Below are positions 23,326 to 34,070 of a stretch of DNA of 64,000 nt, in pieces (within the stretch, counting starts at the first letter, position 1; each line of letters opens with the position of its first letter). Position numbers and translations under genes: made by a program. The stretch is from Diplodia intermedia. Taxonomy: Eukaryota > Ascomycota > Dothideomycetes > Botryosphaeriales > Botryosphaeriaceae. The stretch is taken from the NCBI GenBank assembly GCA_021495925.1, contig JAKEKT010000070.1:1-64000 (forward strand), given 5' to 3'. The notes below the pieces were generated by a model. That model had not been told where the DNA came from, made no database searches, and saw nothing but the letters and a program-made list of their open reading frames with translations.

Positions 23326-24558
23326 GATGGCGTTCAGGGAGAAGCCGCAGCTTCACGCAAGGCTAAGGAAGTCGCGCAGGGCCAACCAATTCGAAGGCAG
23401 CCGGCGAAGGGTAGAGAGCGACGGCGGGGGGCGGGAGGCGGAAAGGAGAGCTGGCGTTGAGGTTCGGCACCCGGCCAGCTTGAGCTTCGCCAGAACACAA
23501 ATGCGTGCCTGCCGTGGACGGTGAAGTGTCCAGTACCTACGGTGCAGCGCCGCCGACGTTTTGCCGGAGAGCCCTAGGTGCCAAGGCCACCGGAGGTCGA
23601 GGACGCCGCCGCGCAAGACACACGTGCGTGCCCAGCGGAAGTTGCGGCCTGAGGCGCCGTCGAGTCATTGAGCCTCGCGTGACGGCATTGTGGCATCGCA
23701 GCGCCGCCAGCCCCGCACGTGCAAGCTCGCCGCTGCGGCGGCTTGACGACGCAGCCCCGCCAAAAAATAAAGCGATCACCCATTGACCGGGCATGGGGCA
23801 TCCCTGACGTCTGCTGCGCGGCAGATCCACTGGCAGCTTCCACATGGCGTTGAGGGCAACCCGGCGTGCTGATCGTGGCTTCTGATGGCTCCGGGCAGGA
23901 CCTCTTCGTCATGCATGCGCAGACGCCAACCACGGCCTGCATCTGGCCACCGTTCAGCCTGTGATACCCCAATTCCTCCTGTCGCCGCCTGGCCAGCCCT
24001 GGTCCTCAGCAGCTGCCGACCCGCCAGCCCTTTAGACCAGCAGCGCCCCGCCATTGCGCCCTCTGCGCAGAGACGAGAAGCCTCTGCCTGCTCAACCCGC
24101 CTCCGCCGTCCCGGCCTGCGACCGAGAGCGGCCAATTCCATCTATCCCGCCGCCGGCTACGAAGTCCTGTACCTCAGCGCCACTTCTCATCCGCTCCGAG
24201 CCCGCTGCTTCTGACCGGTTCTCTCCCGCGCATACAAACGGCTTGCCCTCTAGTGCCCTCTACCCCTCGTTCTGGGAGGAATACGCCTCTGCTGCCTGAC
24301 GCTCGGTGCCGCCGCCATCCTACGATAAGACGAGCCGTCGCATTGCCTGTCGGTCCATGAGGCGTACTCTTCTTCAAGCTCTGCCGTCATCGCCATAGCT
24401 GCGCAGCCGTTCGCATCGCATTGCCCGGAGAAGATGGTCCTATCGCGATTCCCAATCAACATCGGAAAAGGGCCTCGCAGCGTAGCTCGACCGTCGAAGT
24501 GTAAAACACGTCATTGCTGCGGAAAAGAAGCCAAGCAGTGAGCGGAGCGGTGGAGATT
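23326..24558. other. Divergent promoter region, alpha-COP / unknown acidic protein
   Basis: About 1.2 kb between two outward-facing genes, GC-rich. No supported coding sequence was seen. It should hold both promoters. Confidence 0.55.
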
Positions 24559-25470
24559 ATGGAGGGACCGAGATATCCTCCGGTGTTCGATGCGCCACTG
24601 AACCCACCAGCCAGCCCTCCAACCACGCATTGCCCATATTTGGCTGCATCCCACTACATACACCTCCACGACCCGCCACCGCCGTACGAACAACACGTCA
24701 ACTCGCCGCGTCCGGCACCCTCGCCGCCCCAGGAAAGCGCTGGACGAAAAGATCCCGCCTACAATTTTTTCTTTCCTCCAGCGCAAAGCTACAACTCTTC
24801 GGCCAACTCGTCCGACATCTCGAGCCCGTCCGCAATGGAAGACGATTCGTCAGCGGACGACTCAGACTCACTACTGAGCGACATGCCGCAGAGGGAAGAC
24901 AAGCCCGTCATCACTGTCAAGGATGGCGATTTTGACGTTGAGGAGATCACCGAGGACGATATCGGCTATGACAGCGGTGCCGAAGTCGTTCGTCCCGACG
25001 GGTTCGAGGAGGCATCCGGCGCAAAGGACCTAGCCAGGCGCACCTACGATGATGCCGGCATCTCGGAGAGTTTCGAAGAGCTCAACTGTGACGACGAGTC
25101 TATCAACACCGACGAGGAGCTGCGACGCCGGATGGAGCGGAAGAAACGTCGCTGGAGCGCTCGGCCATTCAAGCGCACCCACAGCCAGATTGTTGGCAGC
25201 GACACCGACGACGCCGATCTTGACGGACTGGGCGCCCACGACACTGGTTCTGGGGCGCGCCGGTTGAGACGCAAACTGAACGGTGGCCGGCGGGAGAAAT
25301 CGTCGCTAATATTCGAAGACGTCGACGAAGGAGACGATGAAGAGGAGCACGGCAGCAGCGGGTCGATGCCGCCCGACCTAGAAGGGTTGCAGTCCCTTCC
25401 CTTTTGGGTTCTGCAAGAAAACCGCATGGAATTAGATTCCGGCTCAAGCGGGCCGCCTTCGGTGGCATAA
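24559..25470 (+). CDS. Uncharacterised acidic protein with a basic KKRRWSARPFKRTHSQ motif
   Basis: A single-exon gene of 303 aa. I take the ATG at 24559 (MEGPRYPPVFDAP), as no earlier ATG exists in frame. The N-terminal 80 residues are rich in Pro, His and Ser. The middle is strongly acidic (DDSSADDSDSLLSD, EEITEDDIGYDSG). A basic block near residues 190-210 reads RRMERKKRRWSARPFKRTHS and is followed by QIVGSDTDDAD. The C-terminal part is again basic, then acidic, and ends after PFWVLQENRMELDSG. The basic block could be a nuclear localisation or nucleic-acid contact signal. I have the impression that similar blocks occur in other filamentous-fungal hypothetical proteins, but I cannot name a family or function. 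Confidence 0.65.
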   Translation: MEGPRYPPVFDAPLNPPASPPTTHCPYLAASHYIHLHDPPPPYEQHVNSPRPAPSPPQESAGRKDPAYNFFFPPAQSYNSSANSSDISSPSAMEDDSSADDSDSLLSDMPQREDKPVITVKDGDFDVEEITEDDIGYDSGAEVVRPDGFEEASGAKDLARRTYDDAGISESFEELNCDDESINTDEELRRRMERKKRRWSARPFKRTHSQIVGSDTDDADLDGLGAHDTGSGARRLRRKLNGGRREKSSLIFEDVDEGDDEEEHGSSGSMPPDLEGLQSLPFWVLQENRMELDSGSSGPPSVA

Positions 25471-26309
25471 ACGTCGTTGGAGGGGTTGTTTCGAGCGTTG
25501 GGTTTCGCGGTTGTGCTCAGCCGCCTCCTCCACCACAGCCTCGATTTGGCGCCCAATCACACGGCCGGCCAGCATTGCACCTTGGCTTCGGCAGCTGCGC
25601 ATCCGAGAAACACCCTGTTTCCAGGCACCCAGGCATTCCTGCGAGTTGGGCGCTTACTTTGACTGGTCGCAACGCCGTCGCAGCTGGCGCACAACAGGCG
25701 TTTCCGCAGGGCTTTGTTCCATGTTTCCCACGACCGTAACGACAGCGCATAGAATTCCGTCCTTTCAGCACCGCGATTTGCTTGCTTGTGGTTGGTAACG
25801 AGTCTCGTTTGTCCTGGTCCGGCAGTCACGGCGAATTTGGAATTCGGACAGGGTTCGTACTATTTCTAGACCTGCTTACAATGTATCATCGAGCGAGCGC
25901 CCCGCTTATCCGGTTGTGGTTGTGACTGCCATCTAACCTGCTCCGCGCCTCTCAACTATATTCGACTTCGCGTCCTGCACTGCGTCCACGTCAACCGGGG
26001 TTGGTGGCGCGGCGCATGCCACGCGCTCTCCAGCATCCGAGCAGCTGTGCCACACTGCTGGCGCCCGCGCTTGACCACTTATGTCCGCTCCTCTGGCCAG
26101 ATCGCTGCCAATATCCAACCCTCAGGATAAGCTTATGATTTTGAGTGCGGATCTCAGCATAGCACTAGCTCCTCTTGCCTCGTACTTACCCTGTCCGGAA
26201 CATGGAGCATCCGAAAAGGCTGCAGCTCGTGCGGGGCATCGTGGCTGCGACCACGAGGGCGCTTCCTCCGGACGATTTCTACGTAAGAAGCGCAGATGGG
26301 TAGAAGTGA
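25471..26309. other. Intergenic region
   Basis: About 0.8 kb between two rightward genes. It holds the 3' UTR of the acidic protein and upstream promoter sequence of the cupin gene. No reading frame with support. Confidence 0.55.
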
Positions 26310-26494
26310 TATAAAGCTGGGGGGTGGGACGCACCAACCGTCCTTCTCATCATCCACAGCAACAGAACAGCGAAACGTCTTTTCTATTTCCTCCATCTCC
26401 TTATTTCCTCTTTTCTGTCTCCTTGAGTCTTTCTCTAAATCAGCACCTGTACATCTCATCAAGAGCAACCCACCACCCAGACATACAAACAACA
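26310..26494 (+). promoter_or_regulatory. Core promoter of the cupin gene: TATA box and CT-rich leader
   Basis: TATAAAG at 26310-26316 is followed by a strongly pyrimidine-rich stretch (about 26370-26440) and an A/C-rich leader (acaaacaaca) just before the ATG. This TATA plus CT-tract pattern is typical of strongly expressed fungal genes. The transcription start itself cannot be read from sequence. Confidence 0.55.
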
Positions 26495-27307
26495 ATGCCT
26501 TCCACTATCTCCACGATCCTCTTTGCTGCCCTCGCAGTCGGCGTCTCTGCCCTTCCCTACGGCTCTGATGCCTCAAACTGGGCCGCGGCGACCACATCCA
26601 CCGCCGCCGCCCCGGCTGCGACGGTCGACAACACTGGCCTGATCGAGAAGCTCAAGGATGCGCCCCGGGCCATCGATCGCTTCAAGCTGCTGCTCACCAA
26701 GGACGGCGCGGGCAAAGAGCTGCTGCCGGCCGACGAGCTGCAAAAGGTCATCGCCTTCGACTTCACGGCCAACGTCGACCCGGGCAAGGGCAAGGGCGGC
26801 GCGCTCAAGGCGGCGCAGATCAACAACTTCCCCATCCTCACCGACCTGGGCATCTCGACGACCGTCGGCTTCCTCGGGCCGTGCGGGCTCAACACGCCGC
26901 ACACGCACCCGCGCGCGACCGAGTTCCTGACGCTGGTCGAGGGCGACAAGCTCGACTTTGGCTTCATCGTCGAGAACGGGCTCGTGGCCGAGGGCCAAAA
27001 CGCCGAGGTCGCGGGCTCCCTGGGCAGGCTCGCCGGCGCTGTGTTTCCCATCGGCTCCATCCACTACCAGTTCAACCCTACGTGCGATAATGCCACCTTC
27101 GTCGCGACCCTCACCAGCGAAGACCCCGGTACCAGCCAGGCTGCCCAGAACTTCTTCGGCTTGAACGGCGACATCGTCGAGGCTACCCTCGGCTTTCCCG
27201 AGCAGCTGAACGGCGCGGACCTAGAGGCCTTCAAGGCGAAGATCCCGGCGAATGTGGCGCTCGGCGTGGAGCAGTGCCTGCAGACCTGCAACATCCCTAA
27301 GAACTAA
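26495..27307 (+). CDS. Secreted cupin (germin/spherulin-like) protein
   Basis: A single exon encodes 270 aa. Residues 1-20 (PSTISTILFAALAVGVSAL) form a clear signal peptide with a cleavage-like SAL-P site. A Thr/Ala-rich linker follows. The cupin core has motif 1 as HTHPRATE (H136, H138, E143) and motif 2 as PIGSIHYQFN (H190), the usual metal-binding set of germin- and spherulin-like proteins. Four cysteines (C130, one in TCDN, two in EQCLQTC) may form disulphides. Fungal members are often produced during stress, sporulation or spherulation; the substrate, if any, is unknown. The frame is read from an ATG in an excellent context (aaacaacaATG). Codon use is strongly C/G-ending, which suits high expression. 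Confidence 0.88.
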   Translation: MPSTISTILFAALAVGVSALPYGSDASNWAAATTSTAAAPAATVDNTGLIEKLKDAPRAIDRFKLLLTKDGAGKELLPADELQKVIAFDFTANVDPGKGKGGALKAAQINNFPILTDLGISTTVGFLGPCGLNTPHTHPRATEFLTLVEGDKLDFGFIVENGLVAEGQNAEVAGSLGRLAGAVFPIGSIHYQFNPTCDNATFVATLTSEDPGTSQAAQNFFGLNGDIVEATLGFPEQLNGADLEAFKAKIPANVALGVEQCLQTCNIPKN

Positions 27308-27849
27308 ATGTCTCGGGATGGTGACGTGTGATGGGAAGCGGCGACGTAGATAGATAGACGGAAGTTTTTGTAAATATGGGCGCGAGGGTTGTTGTAGATT
27401 GGGATGCTGATTTGTTTTTGGCCTCTTTTCCTTTGGTACGGATGACGCTACGAATCATGATCGTTGTGACGCGGGCATTACGCCAGTTTTTGGGATAATT
27501 ATTTTATAGACCTGTCGTTACTGCATGCAAATACATGAATAATGGCCAAGCCCACGAGTCTGTATAGATGATCGGTCCCATAGATCACGCCGGGAATGTA
27601 GCGCCGGTGAAGCTGTTGTGGGGACGGTGGTGAGGGAGCAGCGACCGGCCACTTTTTGTTCCGAGAGCAAGAACGGAACGGGAGCACGGGCCGCCGTTCA
27701 CGAACTCCATCGCAGCCGTCACCATTCGCTCTCCGCCATTGCTTGCCAATCGCTGTCCACCTCTGCGCCGCCCGCCCCTCGCCGTCGTCGACAGCTCCTC
27801 CGCACTCGTCCATACCCGTCCTACTCCGCACATCCCCACCCGCTCCGCA
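27308..27849. other. Intergenic region
   Basis: About 540 bp between two rightward genes. The first part is AT-rich and looks like the cupin 3' UTR and terminator. The second part is C-rich leader of the prohibitin gene. Confidence 0.6.
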
Positions 27850-28938
27850 ATGGCCGACCCGCAAGAGACGTGGCGCAACCTGCAGCGCCGCCTGGTGCAG
27901 GCACAGCAGCAAGGTCGCAGGTTCGGCGGTGCCGGCGGCCCTGGTAAAGGCGCCTTCGCTGGCATGGGCCTGCTGCTCACCCTGGGTGGTGCTGTTGTGG
28001 TCATCAACAACTCGCTGTTCAACGGTGCGTGCTCTTTGCACAAGGTCATTGCATCATGAAGCTGACGCCTACCTACAGTCGACGGAGGTCACCGCGCGAT
28101 CAAGTACACCAGGATAGGAGGTGTCAGCAAGGAGATCTACAGCGAAGGTACACACAAGAAGCTCTACCCAGCAATGTTACCACGACGCTGATCGGTTCGC
28201 CGTCGCATCACAGGTACCCACTTCCGCATTCCGTGGTTCGAGACGCCCATCACCTACGACGTCCGCGCAAAGCCGCGCAACGTCGCCTCTTTGACCGGCA
28301 CCAAGGACCTGCAGATGGTCAACATCACCTGCCGTGTGCTGTCTAGACCCCGCGTCGACGCCCTGCCCCAGATTTACCGCACGCTGGGTTCCGACTACGA
28401 CGAGCGCGTGCTGCCTTCGATCGTGAACGAGGTGCTCAAGAGCGTTGTTGCCCAGTTCAATGCTAGCCAGCTTATCACTCAGCGTGAGAATGTCAGCAGG
28501 CTCGTGAGAGACAACCTGGTGCGGAGAGCGGCGCGGTTCAACATCATGTTGGACGATGTGTCGTTGACGGTAAGCATACAATTGTCGTCGCATGCTCATA
28601 TGCTAATGATCGCACTGTAGCACCTTGCCTTTTCCCCCGAATTCACCGCTGCCGTTGAGGCCAAGCAGGTCGCGCAGCAGGAGGCTCAGCGCGCTGCCTT
28701 CGTCGTTGACAAGGCCCGCCAGGAGAAGCAGGCTGCCATTGTCCGCGCCCAGGGTGAGGCTCGCTCTGCTGAGCTCATTGGTGATGCTATCAAGAAGTCG
28801 CGCAGCTACGTCGACCTGAGGGAGTTCGAGAACGCCAGGACGGTTGCCGGCATCCTGCAGAACAGTGCCAACAAGGTCTACCTCGACTCGGCTGGTCTCG
28901 GTCTGAACGTCACCAAGAACGGTACGGAGTCGAAGTAA
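27850..28938 (+). CDS. PHB2: Prohibitin-2 (inner mitochondrial membrane scaffold)
   Basis: Four exons (27850-28024, 28079-28147, 28214-28569, 28621-28938) encode 305 aa, the normal size. Phb2 assembles with Phb1 into a ring in the mitochondrial inner membrane that holds and protects membrane proteins and modulates the m-AAA protease. Seen are an N-terminal membrane segment (FAGMGLLLTLGGAVVVINNS, about 36-56), the SPFH/band-7 domain (VDGGHRAIKYTRIGGV ... RIPWFETPITYDVRAKPRN ... RVLPSIVNEVLKSVVAQFNA ... TQRENVS) and the C-terminal coiled coil rich in Ala, Glu and Lys. The start MADPQETWRNLQRRL and the N-terminal tail match Phb2 rather than Phb1. All three introns are 51-66 nt. Confidence 0.95.
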
Positions 28939-29770
28939 ATGCGTGGAATTCAAAAGAAAAGAAAATGGTGTGGAGTGTGATACGCGGCATAATCTCCTTT
29001 CATGGCTATTGTATAAAAGAACTTTTATTGCGAGGGACTAAAGTCGAAGCGGTTGTTTTTTTCATGGTGGGCATTCAACTTTCCCTGCTTCTGGGACCAT
29101 TCCGCTCTTACCAATTGCTCGTGGCATGATGTGATCATATTCATGCATCACTATTCATTCATGAGCATGTCGATGAAATACAACTAATTGAACGATAGCC
29201 ACATGCACACTGTACTTGTGTATATGTGATCGCCCGTTAGCTTTCTACGTATGTTTTAGAAGTGCACGGATCAATCCGTCTGAAAGACATGCTGACTTCC
29301 GGATGCGAGAGTATGATGATCAGGATGTGGATACATTTGCATTCCCTGTAATTCTGTACCTTGGCCTTTCACTGTAAATGACGCTACTGCCCGCAATTCT
29401 GGTTGTTTCTCTATCGAGCACATAGAAGTGTCTTTACGCAAGTTAACCGCACTGCTTTCTATACGAAGAGGGAAGTAGTCCATATATGACATTGCGGTGT
29501 TTCCTTGAGAAGCTAATGTGAGCGTTGAAAAGGTACCAAAGAGGCTAAGTGCAACTTTGAGCGGGGTTGGAGTGTCGTTGCAATAGACACCGTCAAAGCA
29601 CCAAGCGAGCGACAGCCGCTAAACTTGTTGAGGGGATAGTAGAAATTTGAGGAAGCGAGCAGCAACCGCCGTCCGTGACCAATCTTACAACCCAACACTA
29701 CAGCCTCCAAACACAATAATCCGGACAAATAGAAGCAAAGTTGGCCCTGCTCGCCATCTGTTCTGAGAAG
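28939..29770. other. Intergenic region
   Basis: About 830 bp between two rightward genes, moderately AT-rich over the first 500 bases. No supported gene or RNA was seen. Confidence 0.55.
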
Positions 29771-31300
29771 ATGGCATCTATCAAATCTATCCGCTCTCTG
29801 ACTCTGGACATCCCGCCGAGCTGCATAGAGTTTGTGCCCGGCCACCCCGAGCTTTTCGTCGTTGGCACCTACTATCTCGAGAAGAAAAGCGACGGAGAAA
29901 ACGCCACCGCAGAACAGATTAACGGGCAGCCGCAGCAAAGGACAGGCAGCCTGCTGCTTTTCAAACTTGAGGGGAATGAAGTGTAAGCTACTCATTCACT
30001 CGACCGAATACATCACTGCATCAAATTCCGTCACTCCTTCAAGAGGATTACCCGCACACATTGACCTAAAATCTGTTGTTCATCGTCTCTCTGACTCGAG
30101 ACGCCGTCCTAATATTTTCGCAGAACACTCCACGACACGCTGTCCACCCCCTTCGCCATCTTCGACATCCACTTTGCTCCTACCTCAGAATCCACATCTA
30201 CCATTCCACTCCTCGGTGCCGCCACCTCCACCGGCTCCCTCGCCCTGTACCAAGTCTCCGCCCCCACCCTCTCCATCGGTGCCCTCTCCGTCCTTCAAAT
30301 CTTCCCCACCACCTCACTCATCACCTACTTCACTTGGCACCCGTCCATCCCCTCGCTCGCCGCACTCGCCCTCTCCTCAGGCTCCATCTACCTCTGCGAC
30401 ACCGCGGCAACCCTTGCCAACGGCGGCAGCGCGCAGCCCATCGAGGACGGCGACACGACGCCGACGGCCGCGTACCTGCACGCCCACTCCCTCGAAGCCT
30501 GGTTCGTCGCCTTCGCGCCCGACGGGACCAGCCTCCTCTCCGGCGGCGACGACAGCACGCTCGCGTCGCTGGCGCTGCCCGCACCCTCGACGGCATCGCC
30601 ACCGCCATCGGCGCGGCAACTGCTGTCCGCCGTCGCGGACGAGCCGCCCGCGGTCCAATGGCAGGACAGGAGGACGCACCAAGCCGGCGTGACCGCCATC
30701 CTCCCACTCGCACCGCCGCCCAACCCAAGCAGCAGCAGCGATGCAGAGGAGGAAGAAGGAGAAGGAGAATCCCAGCGGCAAAAGCCGCCGCTCCCCCTCC
30801 TCGTCCTCACCGGCAGCTACGACGACCGCATCCGGCTGCTCGCCCTGCCCGCGCCCGCGTCCTTTCCCCGCCGCCCGAGACTGCTCGCCGAGCTCGACCT
30901 CGGCGGCGGCGTGTGGCGGCTCAAGGACATCACCGGTGCCACCACTGCCACCACCACCACGAACACCCCCTCGGCCGCGGCGGGAACAGCCGGCGGCGAA
31001 CGCCGACGCCGTCGTCGGGAGGAGTACACCATCCTCGCCAGCTGCATGCACGCCGGCGCCCGGGTGCTGCGGCTATCGTCGTCGTCGTCGGCGCCGGAGG
31101 ATGGAGGGGGCGAGGGAGGAGGGGAGGAAGACCGGGAGTGGTCGTTCGACGTGTTGGCGGCCTTCGAGGAGCACGAGAGCATGAATTACGGGAGCGACGT
31201 GCGGCGCGGCGGCGAAGGGGAGGGGGAGGGGGAGGGAGGTGGGACGGTGGTGGTCAGCACCAGCTTTTACGATCGGTTGCTGGCGGTGTGGAAGTGGTGA
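29771..31300 (+). CDS. DPH7: DPH7-like WD40 protein (diphthine methylesterase)
   Basis: Exons 29771-29982 and 30124-31300 (141-nt intron, gtaagc...cgcag) encode 462 aa. Dph7/Rrt2 removes a methyl ester during synthesis of diphthamide, the modified His on elongation factor 2. Family-type text is CIEFVPGHPELFVVGTYYLE at the start, AWFVAFAPDGTSLLSGGDDS, HQAGVTAILPL, TGSYDDRIRLL, GGGVWRLKDI, ASCMHAGARVLRL, FEEHESMNYGSDV and the end TSFYDRLLAVWKW. These form WD40 blades in the expected order. Several inter-blade loops are expanded with Glu, Gly, Ser or Thr runs, and the coding DNA is very GC-rich. The intron phase (GT|A) restores EV-TLHD. The identification rests on remembered family blocks. Confidence 0.85.
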
Positions 31301-32581
31301 GGGAGGGGGGACGAGGTGTTCTCTTTTCGTGGGACGATCAAAGTGCCACCATCGCTGGCTGGATAGTAAAAGGCCGAGGCTTGGCCTCGTTTCTTTCATT
31401 GCTTCTTTTTCTACTGATGCTGTGTGATGCCCTCTCATTTGGTTGGGCTCATGCGCAAGGGCAATGGCCTTTGAACAGTCGGTGCTAAAGAAAGCAAACA
31501 ATGAACATTCTGAACGCAAATTCCAAAGACGGACGCAATAGGCCTTCTTGCATGCATTGACAAGAGGTCGGCGCCGTAGGAATTACGCGCCTTTGGCTTG
31601 GTAGAGCCGCTTTTGGGCGCCCCATGCTCAGGTTCGGCTGAGAGGCCAGGCTACAGCCGGGTGCATCTTGACTTCGGACTGTGCGCGCACCCGGAGGTCG
31701 AGTAATGAACATAGACTGCTCTCCACCTGTGGGCACAAAATGTGCACACTTGACTCGGTGTTCCCGAGGGCGCCAGAATGCAACCAAAGGTTCGATAGAA
31801 CCGTTTGATGCACACTCCCACGGTTACATAGTCGGAGCTCTACGGAGAGTTGCTGGAATGTCAGCACCTGCAGGGAATACCCACCAGAACCAGAAGGTAA
31901 GCTGATAGCCGGGTACGAAAGGCGCAATGTCGCGGGACGAGGTGTTGGAGATGGCGCAGGGTGATGGAGTAAGGTGCTCGTGAAATCGGATAGCGGTGAA
32001 CGGGGCGTAGGCACGGGAACTGCGGGTGGGTGTGTGTCGGGACAAAGGCGTATCGAACGGTGAAAGGAAATTGGCGGTCACGCGGGGTTGAATCGAATCG
32101 AGATGTGGGGCTTTCCAGATACGCAGACATGGAGGTTAAGGAGGGTGTCAGGATCGCGAAGCGGAGCCTGTATAATCATGAGTCATCACATCCACTGCGG
32201 GCACCGAGGTCATAAGGCGGAAATTCTCATATCACTCTGTAGTTACTAGCAGTTATTGCCAACGGGAAATAGGATCGGTCAACTCGCATCGTGTGGCGCC
32301 GGGGTGCCGAGTGTCTTGAAGCAGGCAGAAAGAAAATTCGGTCGTCCGCCGAGGGCGATTCCGTTCAGGACAGAGTCGGTGAACCGTAAATTCCGTACCG
32401 TACCGCTCGATCGAAACTAAGGTGCATCAACAGAGGGGACGCCGTAGATTGTTATAAGGAAAGCCAACGGCCGCAGTTTCCCGCAAACGAGACCTGAAAA
32501 GATGATCAGGTAGAACTTTTCAACCCACCCATAAAAATTGCCAAAGGTTAGTTACCGGGGTATAGCCGATGCTGCATCTGT
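31301..32581. other. Intergenic region between convergent genes
   Basis: About 1.3 kb between DPH7 (+) and the SR-protein gene (-), which end toward each other. It holds two 3' UTRs and otherwise no supported feature. Confidence 0.55.
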
Positions 32582-33592
32582 TTACTCGGCAGTGTCGAGG
32601 TCATCGTGGGCAGGAGGGGGAGGTGTCTCCTCGCCTGTGAATGCGTTAGTGCTGTTGCTCGGATTGAGCCGTGCTCAGCGCAGGTGTCTTACGCTTTTCG
32701 CCGCCATTAGTACCGTTCTCACGGTCGCGCTCACGCTCGCGGTCGCGGTCCTCCTCCTCGCGGTCGCGGATGTCCTTCATATCGCGATCACGGTCGTCGG
32801 GGCTGCGAGAGCGGTCGCGGTCGCGGCGGTCGTAGTCGCGGTCACGACGGTCATCCTTGCGGGGAGAGTAGTCACCACGGCTGCGGCGGGGAGGGCTGAC
32901 GCTGCGGCCACGGCGGGGCGAGGCGTCGCGCCTACGGGGGCGGTCACGACCCGAATCGAAGCGCCATGAGGCGGATGGCGGCGTGCGAGCCCACTACAGC
33001 TTGGTCAGTTGTGCGCGACATGGGCAGCGACGGCGGACATACCTCGATCTTGAGCAGGTCATCGCGGCCGATGCGCTTGTTGTGCATCTCGTGATAGGCA
33101 TCATCAGCATCACGGCGAGACTCATACTCAACGAACGCGAAGCTATGACGTTGTTAGCTTCCGGCCAGCGCATCCCTGGGAGCTCTCTATGGGATACTTA
33201 CAGACGGCTGGAGGCCGAACGCGGAGCAGGAATGTCACAGCGAACAAGACGACCATACCTTCGGGTGGATGTTAGACTGGCTATTCATCGTCGTGTCGCG
33301 GAGGAACGAAAAGCAGAACGAGGTCGATGGCCCGACGGCGCCGGGGGTAGAGCGAGGGCTATCTACAGGAGGGCACGGTGCAGGATCGTTCGATCGACTC
33401 GGTTCGTAGGGGCATGCGGGAGGAAGGATGCTGAAGCCGAGGAACCGGTACGCTCGAGGGGCGGGCGACGATGACCGGTCGGGTTCACGGATCGTGGTGG
33501 ACGTACCGTTCGAATTCGTAGGCAAGGTCGCGGGCGCGCGTGCCGTGGCCGAAGCCAGTGACGTAGAGGGTGGTGCCGCCGCGGCCAGACAT
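32582..33592 (-). CDS. SR-type splicing factor (RRM plus RS domain)
   Basis: Five exons (33507-33592, 33202-33258, 33043-33142, 32693-32993, 32582-32634) encode 198 aa. Residues 4 to about 81 form one RRM: TTLYVTGFGHGTRARDLAYEF is the RNP2 side and RLFAFVEYES the RNP1 side. Then comes a linker (WARTPPSASWRF) and an Arg-rich RS/RD domain with RSVSPPRRSR and many DRDR repeats. The tail is acidic (GEKREETPPPPAHDDLD). The arrangement resembles fission yeast Srp1 and metazoan SRSF2-type factors, which act in spliceosome recruitment in the nucleus. Three introns are 49-59 nt, but the first is 248 nt. The gene is head to head with the Nab2-type gene, 478 bp away. The exact orthologue is not certain. 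Confidence 0.88.
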
Positions 33593-34070
33593 CTTGGGCA
33601 AGCTCGAGCAGTGGGGAATACAGCAGGAGAGCGGTGCGCGCAGATGCAATCGATGTGGCGTCGGGGGTACCGGGAGTTGGACGGGGAGGGTGGTGAGGCG
33701 GTTGAACAGGAATCGAAGGGCTGGAGGAAACGCGAGGCGCTTATGTAATCCGCCTAGCGCGTGCCAAGCCCCCGTCGCCCTGCCCCAGGCGCAGCTTTGT
33801 CTGCCGCGCCTGCCCATTGCTGCACTTCACGCCCGCAAGCTCACCACAAGGCAACGCCGTCGCCGCCTCCACCACCCTCGCGCCGCTGCTGGTCCCGCTT
33901 CGACACGGCAGGAGACGCACCCGGCTCTGCTGCTACGCCCGCGACAAGCTTTCCCGCCTGCGCCGCCACCTCCCCACGCCCGCACGTCACCTCTACACGC
34001 GCCCGCCACCCCAGTGAAGCCGCGGCGTCCTTGTCATCCTTTGTCTCACCAACTTCGCCCGTCGCCCGTC
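33593..34070. promoter_or_regulatory. Shared divergent promoter, SR factor / Nab2-type gene
   Basis: A 478-bp GC-rich interval between two outward starts. Both genes encode nuclear mRNA-processing factors, so shared control is plausible but unproven. I saw no clear TATA box on either side. Confidence 0.5.

Noticed and set aside
30076..31488. Plus-strand frame of 470 codons rich in Arg and His
   Set aside because: Overlaps the DPH7-like exon in another frame; the WD40 motifs fix the real frame.
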